From Candidatus Roizmanbacteria bacterium (GTDB lineage Bacteria; Patescibacteriota; Microgenomatia; UBA1406; GWC2-37-13): 64,000 nucleotides of DNA. The DNA is taken from contig JACRJL010000003.1 in NCBI GenBank assembly GCA_016215445.1, forward strand, positions 280,924-344,923. Direction: 5' to 3'. Within the stretch, counting starts at the first letter, position 1. Each line of letters begins with the position of its first letter. The notes beneath the pieces were generated by a model. It saw only the letters and a list, made by a program, of their open reading frames with translations, was not told the DNA's origin and made no database searches. The translations under genes and the position numbers were made by a program. Shown one piece after another: positions 9,515 to 15,343 of the stretch.

Positions 9515-10369
9515 CTATTTTTGGCAGCTCGAACAAAAAAAAGAACTACGACCATGGTGTTTTATTCTCTTAATAAGAGATTTACAAACTAGACATGGTT
9601 GTTTTTCACGTTGATAAACTAAAAAATTTCGCTGGTGTTGACCTTTTGAACCATCGGGTAGAATAAAAGCTTCGTCGGCACCAGAGGATCCTTGATCTTC
9701 AATCCCGTCAAGGATAGTCTTTTTAATAGAGATATAGAGTTTATTGATTTCTAATTTGGTCAATGAATTGGCTAAGCGTTGAGGGTGAATTTTCGCCAAA
9801 AAAAGAGAATCGTTGGCATAGATATTGCCTATACCAGTAATTTTATTTTGATCCATCAGGGCTACTTTTATTGGACGTCGAGATGGAAGAACCTCTTCTA
9901 AATATTTGACGGTGAACTCTTTAGACAAAACATCAATTCCTTTAGGAATTAACGGTTTATTAGAGATTTTGATCCAGCCGAATTTACGCAAATCGTTGAA
10001 AAATAAGCCGCTTTTATCTTTAAATTTGATTATTATTCTTGTTGTGTTTGCTGGGAGAGTATTTCCTTTCGTAAAAGGGATTTTATTTTTGAAAACTGCA
10101 TTATTGACTTTATTTGCAAATAACATTTGGCCAGATAGTTTGAAATGAATATTTAAGTATTTTTTATTTGAGGATTTAGCGGGTTTAGCGAGTTTAAAAA
10201 CTAAAACTTTTCCATAGCGATCTACGGACATTATTTTTGACCCGATGACTTCTTTTTTGTTTCCGAGGAAGTTTTTAGGAGAGAGAATTTCTATTTCGGA
10301 AATAGTTTTGCTTATGATATTTGGCTTAAGATTTCTTTTTATGGTTTCAACCTCTGGAAGTTCGGGCAT
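9515..10369 (-). CDS. mutM: Formamidopyrimidine-DNA glycosylase
   Basis: 284 residues, the usual Fpg length. It starts MPELPEVE, where Pro2 is the Schiff-base nucleophile and Glu3 an essential acid. The helix-two-turn-helix region has GIGNIYANDSLFLAKIHP, and the C-terminus carries the zinc finger with cysteines in CLVCKS and CSSCQK plus the GRSSFFC motif. It removes 8-oxoguanine and formamidopyrimidines and nicks the abasic site. The start overlaps the upstream GT4 gene by 23 bp. Identification is near certain. Confidence 0.97.
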   Translation of the reverse strand: MPELPEVETIKRNLKPNIISKTISEIEILSPKNFLGNKKEVIGSKIMSVDRYGKVLVFKLAKPAKSSNKKYLNIHFKLSGQMLFANKVNNAVFKNKIPFTKGNTLPANTTRIIIKFKDKSGLFFNDLRKFGWIKISNKPLIPKGIDVLSKEFTVKYLEEVLPSRRPIKVALMDQNKITGIGNIYANDSLFLAKIHPQRLANSLTKLEINKLYISIKKTILDGIEDQGSSGADEAFILPDGSKGQHQRNFLVYQREKQPCLVCKSLIKRIKHHGRSSFFCSSCQK

Positions 10370-11477
10370 GAGTTTTTATAAAATTAAGAATATTTTTTTT
10401 GAAATTTTCTTCACTGAATCTTTCTGCTGTTTTCCTAGCTTCTTGTTTCATATTTAAGAGTTGTTCTTTATTAAGTTTTTCAAAATCTTTAATTTTGTTA
10501 ATGAGGTTTATGTGGTCTAATGAGTCAAATAGGAAGCCGTTGACGTTATTTTCAACATACTCTGGAATACCACCTGATTTAAAAGCGATAACTGGTAAAC
10601 CATATCCCATGGCTTCAACAACCGCGATACCAAACTCTTCATCCTTTGAAGCAAAAAGAAATGCTTCAGCATTTTTAAAAATGCTTTTAAACTCAAAGTC
10701 TGAAACGTTTCCTAAGAATTCAACTGTGGGGCCGGCGACTGACCTTAAATACTCCTCATCGCGGCCCGTGCCAATAATTTTAAGATTGAATTTCATCTTA
10801 TTAGCGGCATCAATTAGGACGTCAATGTGTTTTGCTTTAGCCAGTCGAGAAATGGTTATGTAATAGTTGTTTGGTTGACGAGTTAAAGAGTTAACGAGCT
10901 TGGAAGGAATATCAACAGGAGGATAGATAACAAAGGAATCACGACGGTAGAACTTTTCAATTCTTTTTTTTGTTTCATCAGAATTGGCGATTAAATAATC
11001 GGGGCGCTGACTAGATTGAAAATCCCAGATTCTCAAAAAATGATTGACTATATAAGCGTAAATTCTAACGAGCCAATATTTTTTCCATTCGACTGCGGTT
11101 TCATATCCGTAAAGATAACGGGGCGGGTGATGGATATAACTCAGGTGGACAGTAGGTTTTTTGGTTTTAATTCCTTTGCTCATCCATGACCCCGAAGATG
11201 AGATTACCAGGTCGTATTTTGAAAAGTCAAAGCTTTCCCAAATAAGCGGGGTCAGAAATCTGAAAGGAGAATAAAATCTGTTTATAAAAGGTATTTTCCC
11301 AAACCAAGAAACCTTAACTTTCCAGTTTCTTACCAGGTTTTTGTGAGATCCAAGGGAGTTTATGTCAAAAGTAGTGGTATAAATATCTGCTTTGGGAAAT
11401 ATTTCTTTTAAAGCGACTAAAACTCTTTCTGCTCCTCCAAATTCCCTTAGTTGATCGTGTACTAAAGCGACTTTCAT
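10347..11477 (-). CDS. GT4-family glycosyltransferase
   Basis: 376 residues with a GT-B fold. The N-terminus (VALVHDQLREFGGAERVL) is the acceptor side of GT4 enzymes. The C-terminal half has YYITISRLAKAKHIDVLIDA, the GTGRDEEYL donor segment and the E-x7-E motif in DEEFGIAVVEAMGYGLPVIA. It probably adds a sugar from a nucleotide sugar to a lipid-linked glycan in the cytoplasm. ATG 11477 lies 7 nt after a TATAAT box (11490-11485), so the message is likely leaderless. It diverges from uppP and heads GT4-mutM-NUDIX. Confidence 0.9.
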   Translation of the reverse strand: MKVALVHDQLREFGGAERVLVALKEIFPKADIYTTTFDINSLGSHKNLVRNWKVKVSWFGKIPFINRFYSPFRFLTPLIWESFDFSKYDLVISSSGSWMSKGIKTKKPTVHLSYIHHPPRYLYGYETAVEWKKYWLVRIYAYIVNHFLRIWDFQSSQRPDYLIANSDETKKRIEKFYRRDSFVIYPPVDIPSKLVNSLTRQPNNYYITISRLAKAKHIDVLIDAANKMKFNLKIIGTGRDEEYLRSVAGPTVEFLGNVSDFEFKSIFKNAEAFLFASKDEEFGIAVVEAMGYGLPVIAFKSGGIPEYVENNVNGFLFDSLDHINLINKIKDFEKLNKEQLLNMKQEARKTAERFSEENFKKNILNFIKTHARTSRG

Positions 11478-11484
11478 TTTTTAT

Positions 11485-11492
11485 ATTATACT
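11485..11492. promoter_or_regulatory. Overlapping divergent -10 boxes for the GT4 operon and uppP
   Basis: The 21-bp gap between two start codons holds TATAAT on the minus strand (11490-11485, 7 nt before ATG 11477) and TATACT on the plus strand (11487-11492, 6 nt before ATG 11499). Four bases are shared. No room remains for a ribosome binding site, so both messages should begin at or next to the start codon, and the two promoters should compete for polymerase. Confidence 0.65.
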
Positions 11493-11498
11493 TTATTA

Positions 11499-12275
11499 AT
11501 GAGTTTAATTAGCGCTTTGATCTTAGGAATTGTGGAAGGAATAACGGAGTTTTTGCCAATTTCTTCGACTGCCCACTTAATTATTACATCAAGACTACTT
11601 AATATTTCCCAAACAGAGTTTCAGAAATTTTTTGAAGTCTTTATCCAATCAGGAGCAATTTTGGCAGTGGTTCTAATATATGTAAAATATTTACTCAAGA
11701 ATTCTAAACTTATCAAAAATATAATAATTTCTTTTATTCCAACTGCGATAGTTGGAATTCTTTTACATAAAGTTATCAAAACATATTTTTTTGACTCACT
11801 TCGATTAATCGAAGTAGCCATGTTTAGCGTTGGAGTTTTGTTTATTTTATTTGAGCTATTGGTCAAGAACGGAAAAATAAATCTAAAAAAATCCATGAAT
11901 CAAATGACAATCTTTCATGCTATCGCGATCGGAATGGTGCAATCCCTAGCGGTTGTCCCGGGAGTCTCAAGAGCTGGTGCCGTGATGCTGGGAATGATGG
12001 GGATGGGATATAAACGGGATGAATCGGCAGTCTATTCATTTATACTGGCAATTCCGACGATTCTTGCTGCTTCTGCCTTTGACCTTTATAAGTCAAAAGA
12101 TTTGCTTATGTCTAATTTGGATAATGTTTGGATATTAATATTAGGTTTTTTGATTTCTTTTATTTTTGCCTTCGTTTCAGTTAAATGGCTAATAGGTTTT
12201 CTAAAAAATAATACTCTAATTGGGTTTGGGATTTATAGGGTCTTGATTTCTCTTACATTATTATTTATAAAATAA
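11499..12275 (+). CDS. uppP: Undecaprenyl-diphosphatase UppP/BacA
   Basis: 258 residues, about eight membrane helices. Both active-site signatures are present: EGITEFLPISSTAHLII and PGVSRAGAVMLGMMG followed by FILAIPTILAASAFDLYK. The enzyme hydrolyses undecaprenyl diphosphate to the monophosphate, returning the lipid carrier for peptidoglycan and glycan synthesis, which suits the many polyprenyl-sugar enzymes nearby. The start follows a -10 box by 6 nt with no Shine-Dalgarno, so it is probably leaderless. Confidence 0.96.
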   Translation: MSLISALILGIVEGITEFLPISSTAHLIITSRLLNISQTEFQKFFEVFIQSGAILAVVLIYVKYLLKNSKLIKNIIISFIPTAIVGILLHKVIKTYFFDSLRLIEVAMFSVGVLFILFELLVKNGKINLKKSMNQMTIFHAIAIGMVQSLAVVPGVSRAGAVMLGMMGMGYKRDESAVYSFILAIPTILAASAFDLYKSKDLLMSNLDNVWILILGFLISFIFAFVSVKWLIGFLKNNTLIGFGIYRVLISLTLLFIK

Positions 12276-12299
12276 AGGTAGAGAGTAGGTGATAAATAG

Positions 12300-12755
12300 A
12301 TGTTATTCTTTCCAAAAGTAAAAATCCGTTGGGGCAAAGTAATTCTCGTCTCAATTATTCTTCTTGTAATACAAATGATCATAATGAACGTCGAAGCTTT
12401 TTTTGACATGAAATATTATATTATGCCTCAGTACTTTCCTGTTTGGAGTAAATTGATGATGCCGAATGCTGGTCCGCCCCCAGCCGAATTTTTTATCATG
12501 TCGTCACTTTTTTCGTTATTAAGCGCTTTAGTATTAGCATGTGTTTACGAATGTTTTAAAGCAAGTTTGGACAAGAATTTTTGGTCAAGGGTGTTAGGTT
12601 TTACAAAGTTGATGGCGCTTCTAACTCTTGTTTTTGCTTATTTACCGATGTATCTAATGATTAATCTTCCTTTAGGCTTAATAGTCTCTTGGTTTGTCAG
12701 CGGTGTTCTGGTAATATTTTTAGGAACGATAGTTTTTGTTAAGATATTAAAGTGA
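12300..12755 (+). CDS. Four-helix membrane protein of unknown function
   Basis: 151 residues with hydrophobic segments near 15-32, 65-88, 100-128 and 130-150. I recognise no family. It follows uppP by 24 bp on the same strand and is probably co-transcribed. A weak AGAGTAGGTGAT stretch upstream of ATG 12300 may serve as ribosome binding site. No catalytic motif is evident. Confidence 0.7.
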   Translation: MLFFPKVKIRWGKVILVSIILLVIQMIIMNVEAFFDMKYYIMPQYFPVWSKLMMPNAGPPPAEFFIMSSLFSLLSALVLACVYECFKASLDKNFWSRVLGFTKLMALLTLVFAYLPMYLMINLPLGLIVSWFVSGVLVIFLGTIVFVKILK

Positions 12756-12801
12756 GGTTTTTCTGAAAAATGTATTGCATGATATATTATCATTTTTGTG
12801 T

Positions 12802-12807
12802 TATAAT
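12802..12807 (+). promoter_or_regulatory. Extended -10 promoter of the RRM gene with a long 5' leader
   Basis: TGT-TATAAT at 12799-12807 is an extended -10 element. The start codon at 12926 would then have a leader of about 110 nt, much longer than elsewhere in the window. The leader contains a small hairpin (AAACTG/CGGTTT, about 12836-12858), an open frame of 17 codons at 12880-12933 that overlaps the main start, and the strong Shine-Dalgarno AAGGAGGTG. Confidence 0.5.
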
Positions 12808-12925
12808 TAATAAAAGTTTGAGAAGACCCGATATTAAACTGCGTTTCGTTTCGGTTTATAGGAGCTTCTTTCAGATTACATGAAAATATCAAATTCAAAA
12901 AAAACTAAGAAAGGAGGTGAATATA

Positions 12926-13261
12926 ATGGATAAGAAAAAACTTTATGTGGGAAATCTTCCTTGGAGCATGACTAACGATTCCTTGAAGGAAATGTTTGCT
13001 TCTTATGGGGAAGTTGTTGAAGCTGTGATCATCACAGATAGAATGTCTGGCCGATCAAAAGGCTTTGGTTTCGTTACCTTTGCCGATGAAGCTGCTGCTG
13101 AAAAAGCTGCTGCTGAAATGAACGGAAAGACCGTTGAAGAAAGACAAATTGTTGTTAATGTTGCAAGACCTCGTGAAGAAAGGCCAGCCGGCGGAGGTTA
13201 TCGAGGCGGTGGAGGCGGTGGAGGTTTTAGACGAGACAATAATCGTAGACCAAGATTTTAA
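12926..13261 (+). CDS. RRM-domain RNA-binding protein with Gly/Arg tail
   Basis: 111 residues from ATG 12926, 6 nt after Shine-Dalgarno AAGGAGGTG (12911-12919); an in-frame GTG at 12917 is too close to that site. One RNA recognition motif carries RNP2 LYVGNLPW and RNP1 KGFGFVTF. The tail is rich in Gly and Arg. Similar proteins in cyanobacteria and CPR bacteria are small single-RRM RNA binders, often cold-responsive and abundant. It ends at a terminator hairpin, so it is probably a single-gene transcript. Role as RNA chaperone is inferred. Confidence 0.94.
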   Translation: MDKKKLYVGNLPWSMTNDSLKEMFASYGEVVEAVIITDRMSGRSKGFGFVTFADEAAAEKAAAEMNGKTVEERQIVVNVARPREERPAGGGYRGGGGGGGFRRDNNRRPRF

Positions 13262-13267
13262 AAAACA

Positions 13268-13335
13268 AAAAACACTATCTGATTTGCGCCTGTATTTTAT
13301 TATAATACAGGGTATAAAAGGGTAGTGTTTTTTTT
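13268..13335 (+). terminator. Rho-independent terminator after the RRM gene
   Basis: An outer stem (AAACACTA 13270-13277 with TAGTGTTT 13323-13330) encloses an inner perfect 8-bp hairpin (CCTGTATT/AATACAGG, 13289-13312), followed by a T run ending at 13335. The T run touches the first base of tRNA-Arg. A TATAAA box at 13313-13318 inside the structure could be the promoter for the tRNA cluster. Confidence 0.75.
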
Positions 13336-13407
13336 GCACCTGTAGTTCAACGGATAGAATGGGGGCTTCCGAAGCCTTTGATGGGAGTTCAATTCTCCCC
13401 GGGTGCA
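13336..13407 (+). tRNA. tRNA-Arg (anticodon CCG)
   Basis: Full cloverleaf: acceptor GCACCTG pairs with CGGGTGC (one G-T), anticodon loop TTCCGAA gives CCG for codon CGG, and the T arm is GGAG-TTCAATT-CTCC. CCA is not encoded. It is first in a three-tRNA cluster. Confidence 0.93.
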
Positions 13408-13414
13408 CAGGAAA

Positions 13415-13485
13415 GGGCCTATGGTTCAACGGAAGAACGTGGCATTCGCATTGCCAAGATCCGAGTTCAATTCTCGGTAGGTCCA
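13415..13485 (+). tRNA. tRNA-Ala (anticodon CGC)
   Basis: Acceptor GGGCCTA pairs with TAGGTCC. Pair 3-70 is G-T, the classic alanine identity element. Anticodon loop TTCGCAT gives CGC for codon GCG. CCA is not encoded; the discriminator is A. Confidence 0.93.
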
Positions 13486-13515
13486 CAAAAATTTGATATA
13501 CTTTAGAGGACGATA

Positions 13516-13587
13516 GCGTCCGTAGCTCAGCGGTAGAGCGCTACTCTTATAAAGTAGATGTCCTTGGTTCGATCCCAAGCGGACGCA
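13516..13587 (+). tRNA. tRNA-Ile (anticodon UAU)
   Basis: Acceptor GCGTCCG pairs perfectly with CGGACGC. The anticodon stem is CTACT/AGTAG with loop CTTATAA, so the anticodon is UAU for codon AUA. Most bacteria read AUA with a CAU tRNA modified to lysidine by TilS, so this is an unusual isoacceptor. CCA is not encoded. Confidence 0.92.
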
Positions 13588-13620
13588 CTCATTCTTACAG
13601 TCTTCTTACTCTATTATTAA

Positions 13621-13687
13621 CCTTTCTTTATAAAATCAACTTACACTCCTTTTATTATAAGTTTGAAGTTTAGTCTATAAAGAAAGG
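13621..13687 (+). promoter_or_regulatory. 12-bp inverted repeat covering the Shine-Dalgarno of the PATG peptide gene
   Basis: CCTTTCTTTATA (13621-13632) is perfectly complementary to TATAAAGAAAGG (13676-13687). The right arm contains most of the AAAGGGG ribosome binding site before ATG 13700. In RNA, folding would hide that site. The 43-nt loop has its own weak stem (AACTTA/TAAGTT) and a TATTATAAG that could be a promoter; a start there would leave the left arm out of the message. Confidence 0.5.
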
Positions 13688-13699
13688 GGTGATAAAAAC

Positions 13700-13828
13700 A
13701 TGATGAAAATCTCGTTTACAGCTTTTGTCATCGGCCTTGCGCTGTCTTTTATGGTTATTAGCGGAGTGATGGCTCAGTCACCGACAGAGGTGGTGCCAAC
13801 GACCGCGCCAGCTACCGGCCGTGGATAA
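13700..13828 (+). CDS. 42-residue exported peptide with C-terminal PATG motif, candidate sortase substrate
   Basis: The frame from ATG 13700 (second ATG at 13703) encodes 42 residues. Residues 3-25 are a signal peptide ending VMA, with likely cleavage before Gln26. The mature part is only 17 residues, rich in Pro and Thr, and ends APATG-RG, where Ala36-Pro37-Ala38-Thr39-Gly40 looks like an LPxTG-type sorting motif without the usual hydrophobic anchor. A good Shine-Dalgarno (AAAGGGGTG) lies about 8 nt upstream. The sortase gene starts 7 nt after the stop, so the two are almost certainly translated together. A role as substrate or regulator of the sortase is inference. Confidence 0.72.
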   Translation: MMKISFTAFVIGLALSFMVISGVMAQSPTEVVPTTAPATGRG

Positions 13829-13835
13829 ATAACAA

Positions 13836-14435
13836 ATGAAAAAATTAGTTATATTTGTTTTCTTATTTTTAGGAATCGGCAGCGGGATTGTTTTGGGGCA
13901 AAAAGTATTTTACAAACCCGAACAAACTGATCCAAAAATATCAGCAATAACAGCGGTAGTGAAAGATAATCGAGAAGAAGCAATCCCGGCAAAACCAGTC
14001 GAACTAGAGATTCTCAAACTAAACTTGAAAGGTGTTTTAGTGGAATATGTTGGTTTGGATAAAGAAGGTAAGATGGATGTTCCTAAGAATTCTGATAACG
14101 TTGCTTGGTTTGATTTGGGTTTCAGGCCAGGTAAAAAAGGCAATGCTGTTTTAGCAGGTCATTTTGACAAAGAAACCGGTGATCCGGCGGTTTTCTATAA
14201 CCTTAATCTACTTGAGACAGGGGATAGAATAAGTCTTGAAGATGAAAACGGCGAAGTGAAAATATTCGAGGTCAAAGACAAGAAATTATATTCTTACAAT
14301 GCCTTTCCTACCGAGTTTGTCTTCGGAAAATCAGAGAGAAGAATGCTGAATCTTATCACCTGCGACGGCACGTGGGATTCGGTGAGTAAAAATTACTCCA
14401 ACCGATTGGTCGTCTTCACGGAACTTATAGAATAA
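13836..14435 (+). CDS. Sortase family cysteine transpeptidase
   Basis: 199 residues. An N-terminal membrane anchor (about 4-20) is followed by the sortase beta-barrel with the catalytic triad: His109 in VLAGHFD, Cys176 in LNLITCDG and Arg190 in SNRLVVF. It should cleave a sorting motif between Thr and Gly and transfer the protein to an envelope acceptor. The class is uncertain (D/E/F-like; no long additions). It has no clear ribosome binding site of its own and follows the PATG peptide gene after 7 nt. No other sorting-motif protein was found in the window. Confidence 0.93.
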   Translation: MKKLVIFVFLFLGIGSGIVLGQKVFYKPEQTDPKISAITAVVKDNREEAIPAKPVELEILKLNLKGVLVEYVGLDKEGKMDVPKNSDNVAWFDLGFRPGKKGNAVLAGHFDKETGDPAVFYNLNLLETGDRISLEDENGEVKIFEVKDKKLYSYNAFPTEFVFGKSERRMLNLITCDGTWDSVSKNYSNRLVVFTELIE

Positions 14436-14470
14436 AGTCTTCTTAAGTGATAAAATACTTACTATTGTTA

Positions 14471-14543
14471 GCAGAGGTAGCCAAGGTGGTCACGGCGGGG
14501 GTCTGAAAAACCTCAGATGCGTGTTCGACTCACGCCCTCTGCA
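14471..14543 (+). tRNA. tRNA-Phe (anticodon GAA)
   Basis: Acceptor GCAGAGG pairs with CCTCTGC. The anticodon stem is GGGGT/ACCTC with loop CTGAAAA, giving GAA. The T arm is GCGTG-TTCGACT-CACGC. CCA is not encoded. The last 31 bases and one base beyond are repeated exactly at 14832-14863, on the far side of a GIY-YIG gene. Confidence 0.94.
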
Positions 14544-14544
14544 C
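14513..14544 (+). repeat. Direct repeat copy 1: 3' half of tRNA-Phe
   Basis: 32 bases (from the variable loop through the T arm and acceptor strand) are identical to 14832-14863. The copies lie 319 bp apart and bracket the GIY-YIG gene, the pattern left by insertion into or beside a tRNA 3' end. Confidence 0.85.
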
Positions 14545-14799
14545 ATGTTTTATTATGTTTATATCCTTCTCTCGTTAAAAGATAAAAATCTTTACGTAGG
14601 TTATAGTTCTAATTTAAAAAGAAGAATTCTTCAGCACGAAAACGGCAAGACAAATTCTTTGAAAAACAGAAGACCCTTAAAATTAATCTATTATGAAGCT
14701 TTCTTAAACAAAAAGGATGCACAAATAAAAGAAAAGTTTTATAAATCAGGTCGTGGTCATGAAGTAATTTATAAGATGTTAGCAAATGGTTTAAGTTGA
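14545..14799 (+). CDS. Small GIY-YIG endonuclease domain protein
   Basis: 84 residues from ATG 14545, two bases after the tRNA-Phe discriminator. The single domain has YYVYIL (GIY), LYVGYSSNLKRRILQH (YIG with the catalytic Arg), Glu in LIYYEAF and the C-terminal KEKFYKSGRGH. This is the YhbQ/UPF0213-type stand-alone nuclease common in CPR genomes. No ribosome binding site precedes it, so translation may need a processed transcript that begins after the tRNA. Flanking tRNA-derived repeats suggest a mobile or homing origin. DNA is the expected substrate. Confidence 0.88.
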   Translation: MFYYVYILLSLKDKNLYVGYSSNLKRRILQHENGKTNSLKNRRPLKLIYYEAFLNKKDAQIKEKFYKSGRGHEVIYKMLANGLS

Positions 14800-14803
14800 T
14801 TTT

Positions 14804-14863
14804 GTCACGGCGGGTCCTCCGAATCGGAGGATCAGATGCGTGTTCGACTCACGCCCTCTGCAC
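14804..14863 (+). repeat. Partial tRNA-Phe duplicate with replaced anticodon arm
   Basis: GTCACGGCGGG (14804-14814) matches the tRNA-Phe D arm at 14489-14499. It is followed by a perfect hairpin TCCTCCG-AAT-CGGAGGA (14815-14831) in place of the anticodon arm, then the exact 32-base 3' copy (14832-14863). The 5' acceptor strand is absent, so this is not a working tRNA. It is best read as the far junction of an insertion, with a GC-rich palindrome at its edge. Confidence 0.8.
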
Positions 14864-14872
14864 AAAACCTAT

Positions 14873-15256
14873 TCATAGAGATAGCTTAGAAGGTCGACTC
14901 AGATCGGATTTTACTTGTAGTTTCATCCAATTGTCTTTATATTCTAAGAAACTGGCGACGACTTCACAATCGTTAGCAACAAACCAGAGATAATGATCCA
15001 TGTAATTCAAATGAGAGTCTTTGGTTATTTTAAAACATCCTTGATGCAGAGCAACGATATAGTAACCGGCCTTGACGCTTCCTAAATCGTTGGATATCTT
15101 GACAATATCATACTCATATATTTCTTTGCCGTTCTTATCTTTAAGAGAAGTAAATGGTAATATAATCGTTCCGTTTTTTAAGCCATTAGGTAGGGATAGT
15201 GCCTTGGAGACCTTTTTTTTAGATTTGTGCCAGGACTTGTATTTTATCGAATGCAT
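14873..15256 (-). CDS. YopX-like protein
   Basis: 127 residues from ATG 15256, chosen because MHSIKYKSWHKSKKKV matches the usual YopX-family opening and because the promoter at 15297-15269 would start transcription near 15262, excluding the upstream ATGs at 15268 and 15289. The core reads FTSLKDKNGKEIYEYDIVKI, the family hallmark. YopX proteins are frequent in phages and mobile elements of Firmicutes; their function is unknown. The gene ends 10 bp from the tRNA-Phe duplicate, which supports foreign DNA here. Confidence 0.8.
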   Translation of the reverse strand: MHSIKYKSWHKSKKKVSKALSLPNGLKNGTIILPFTSLKDKNGKEIYEYDIVKISNDLGSVKAGYYIVALHQGCFKITKDSHLNYMDHYLWFVANDCEVVASFLEYKDNWMKLQVKSDLSRPSKLSL

Positions 15257-15268
15257 ATTTAGGCTCAT

Positions 15269-15297
15269 AGTATAGTCTAAAGTGAGCAAATAGTCAA
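15269..15297 (-). promoter_or_regulatory. Sigma-70-type promoter of the YopX-like gene
   Basis: TTGACT (15297-15292), a 17-bp spacer and TATACT (15274-15269) on the minus strand. The expected transcript start is about 6 nt before ATG 15256, so the message is almost leaderless. Confidence 0.8.
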
Positions 15298-15343
15298 CAT
15301 TCCTCTTGCAAACCTTGAAAAAAACCTTATTATTATAAAAACG

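Noticed and set aside
13055-13486. Minus-strand frame of 143 codons across the RRM gene and two tRNAs
   Set aside because: It covers the RRM gene, the terminator and two tRNAs on the opposite strand; its sequence is simply their antisense translation.
14804-14863. Second functional tRNA
   Set aside because: The T arm and 3' acceptor strand are perfect, but no 5' acceptor strand or complete D arm precedes it, and the anticodon arm is a 7-bp hairpin with a 3-base loop. It is a partial duplicate.
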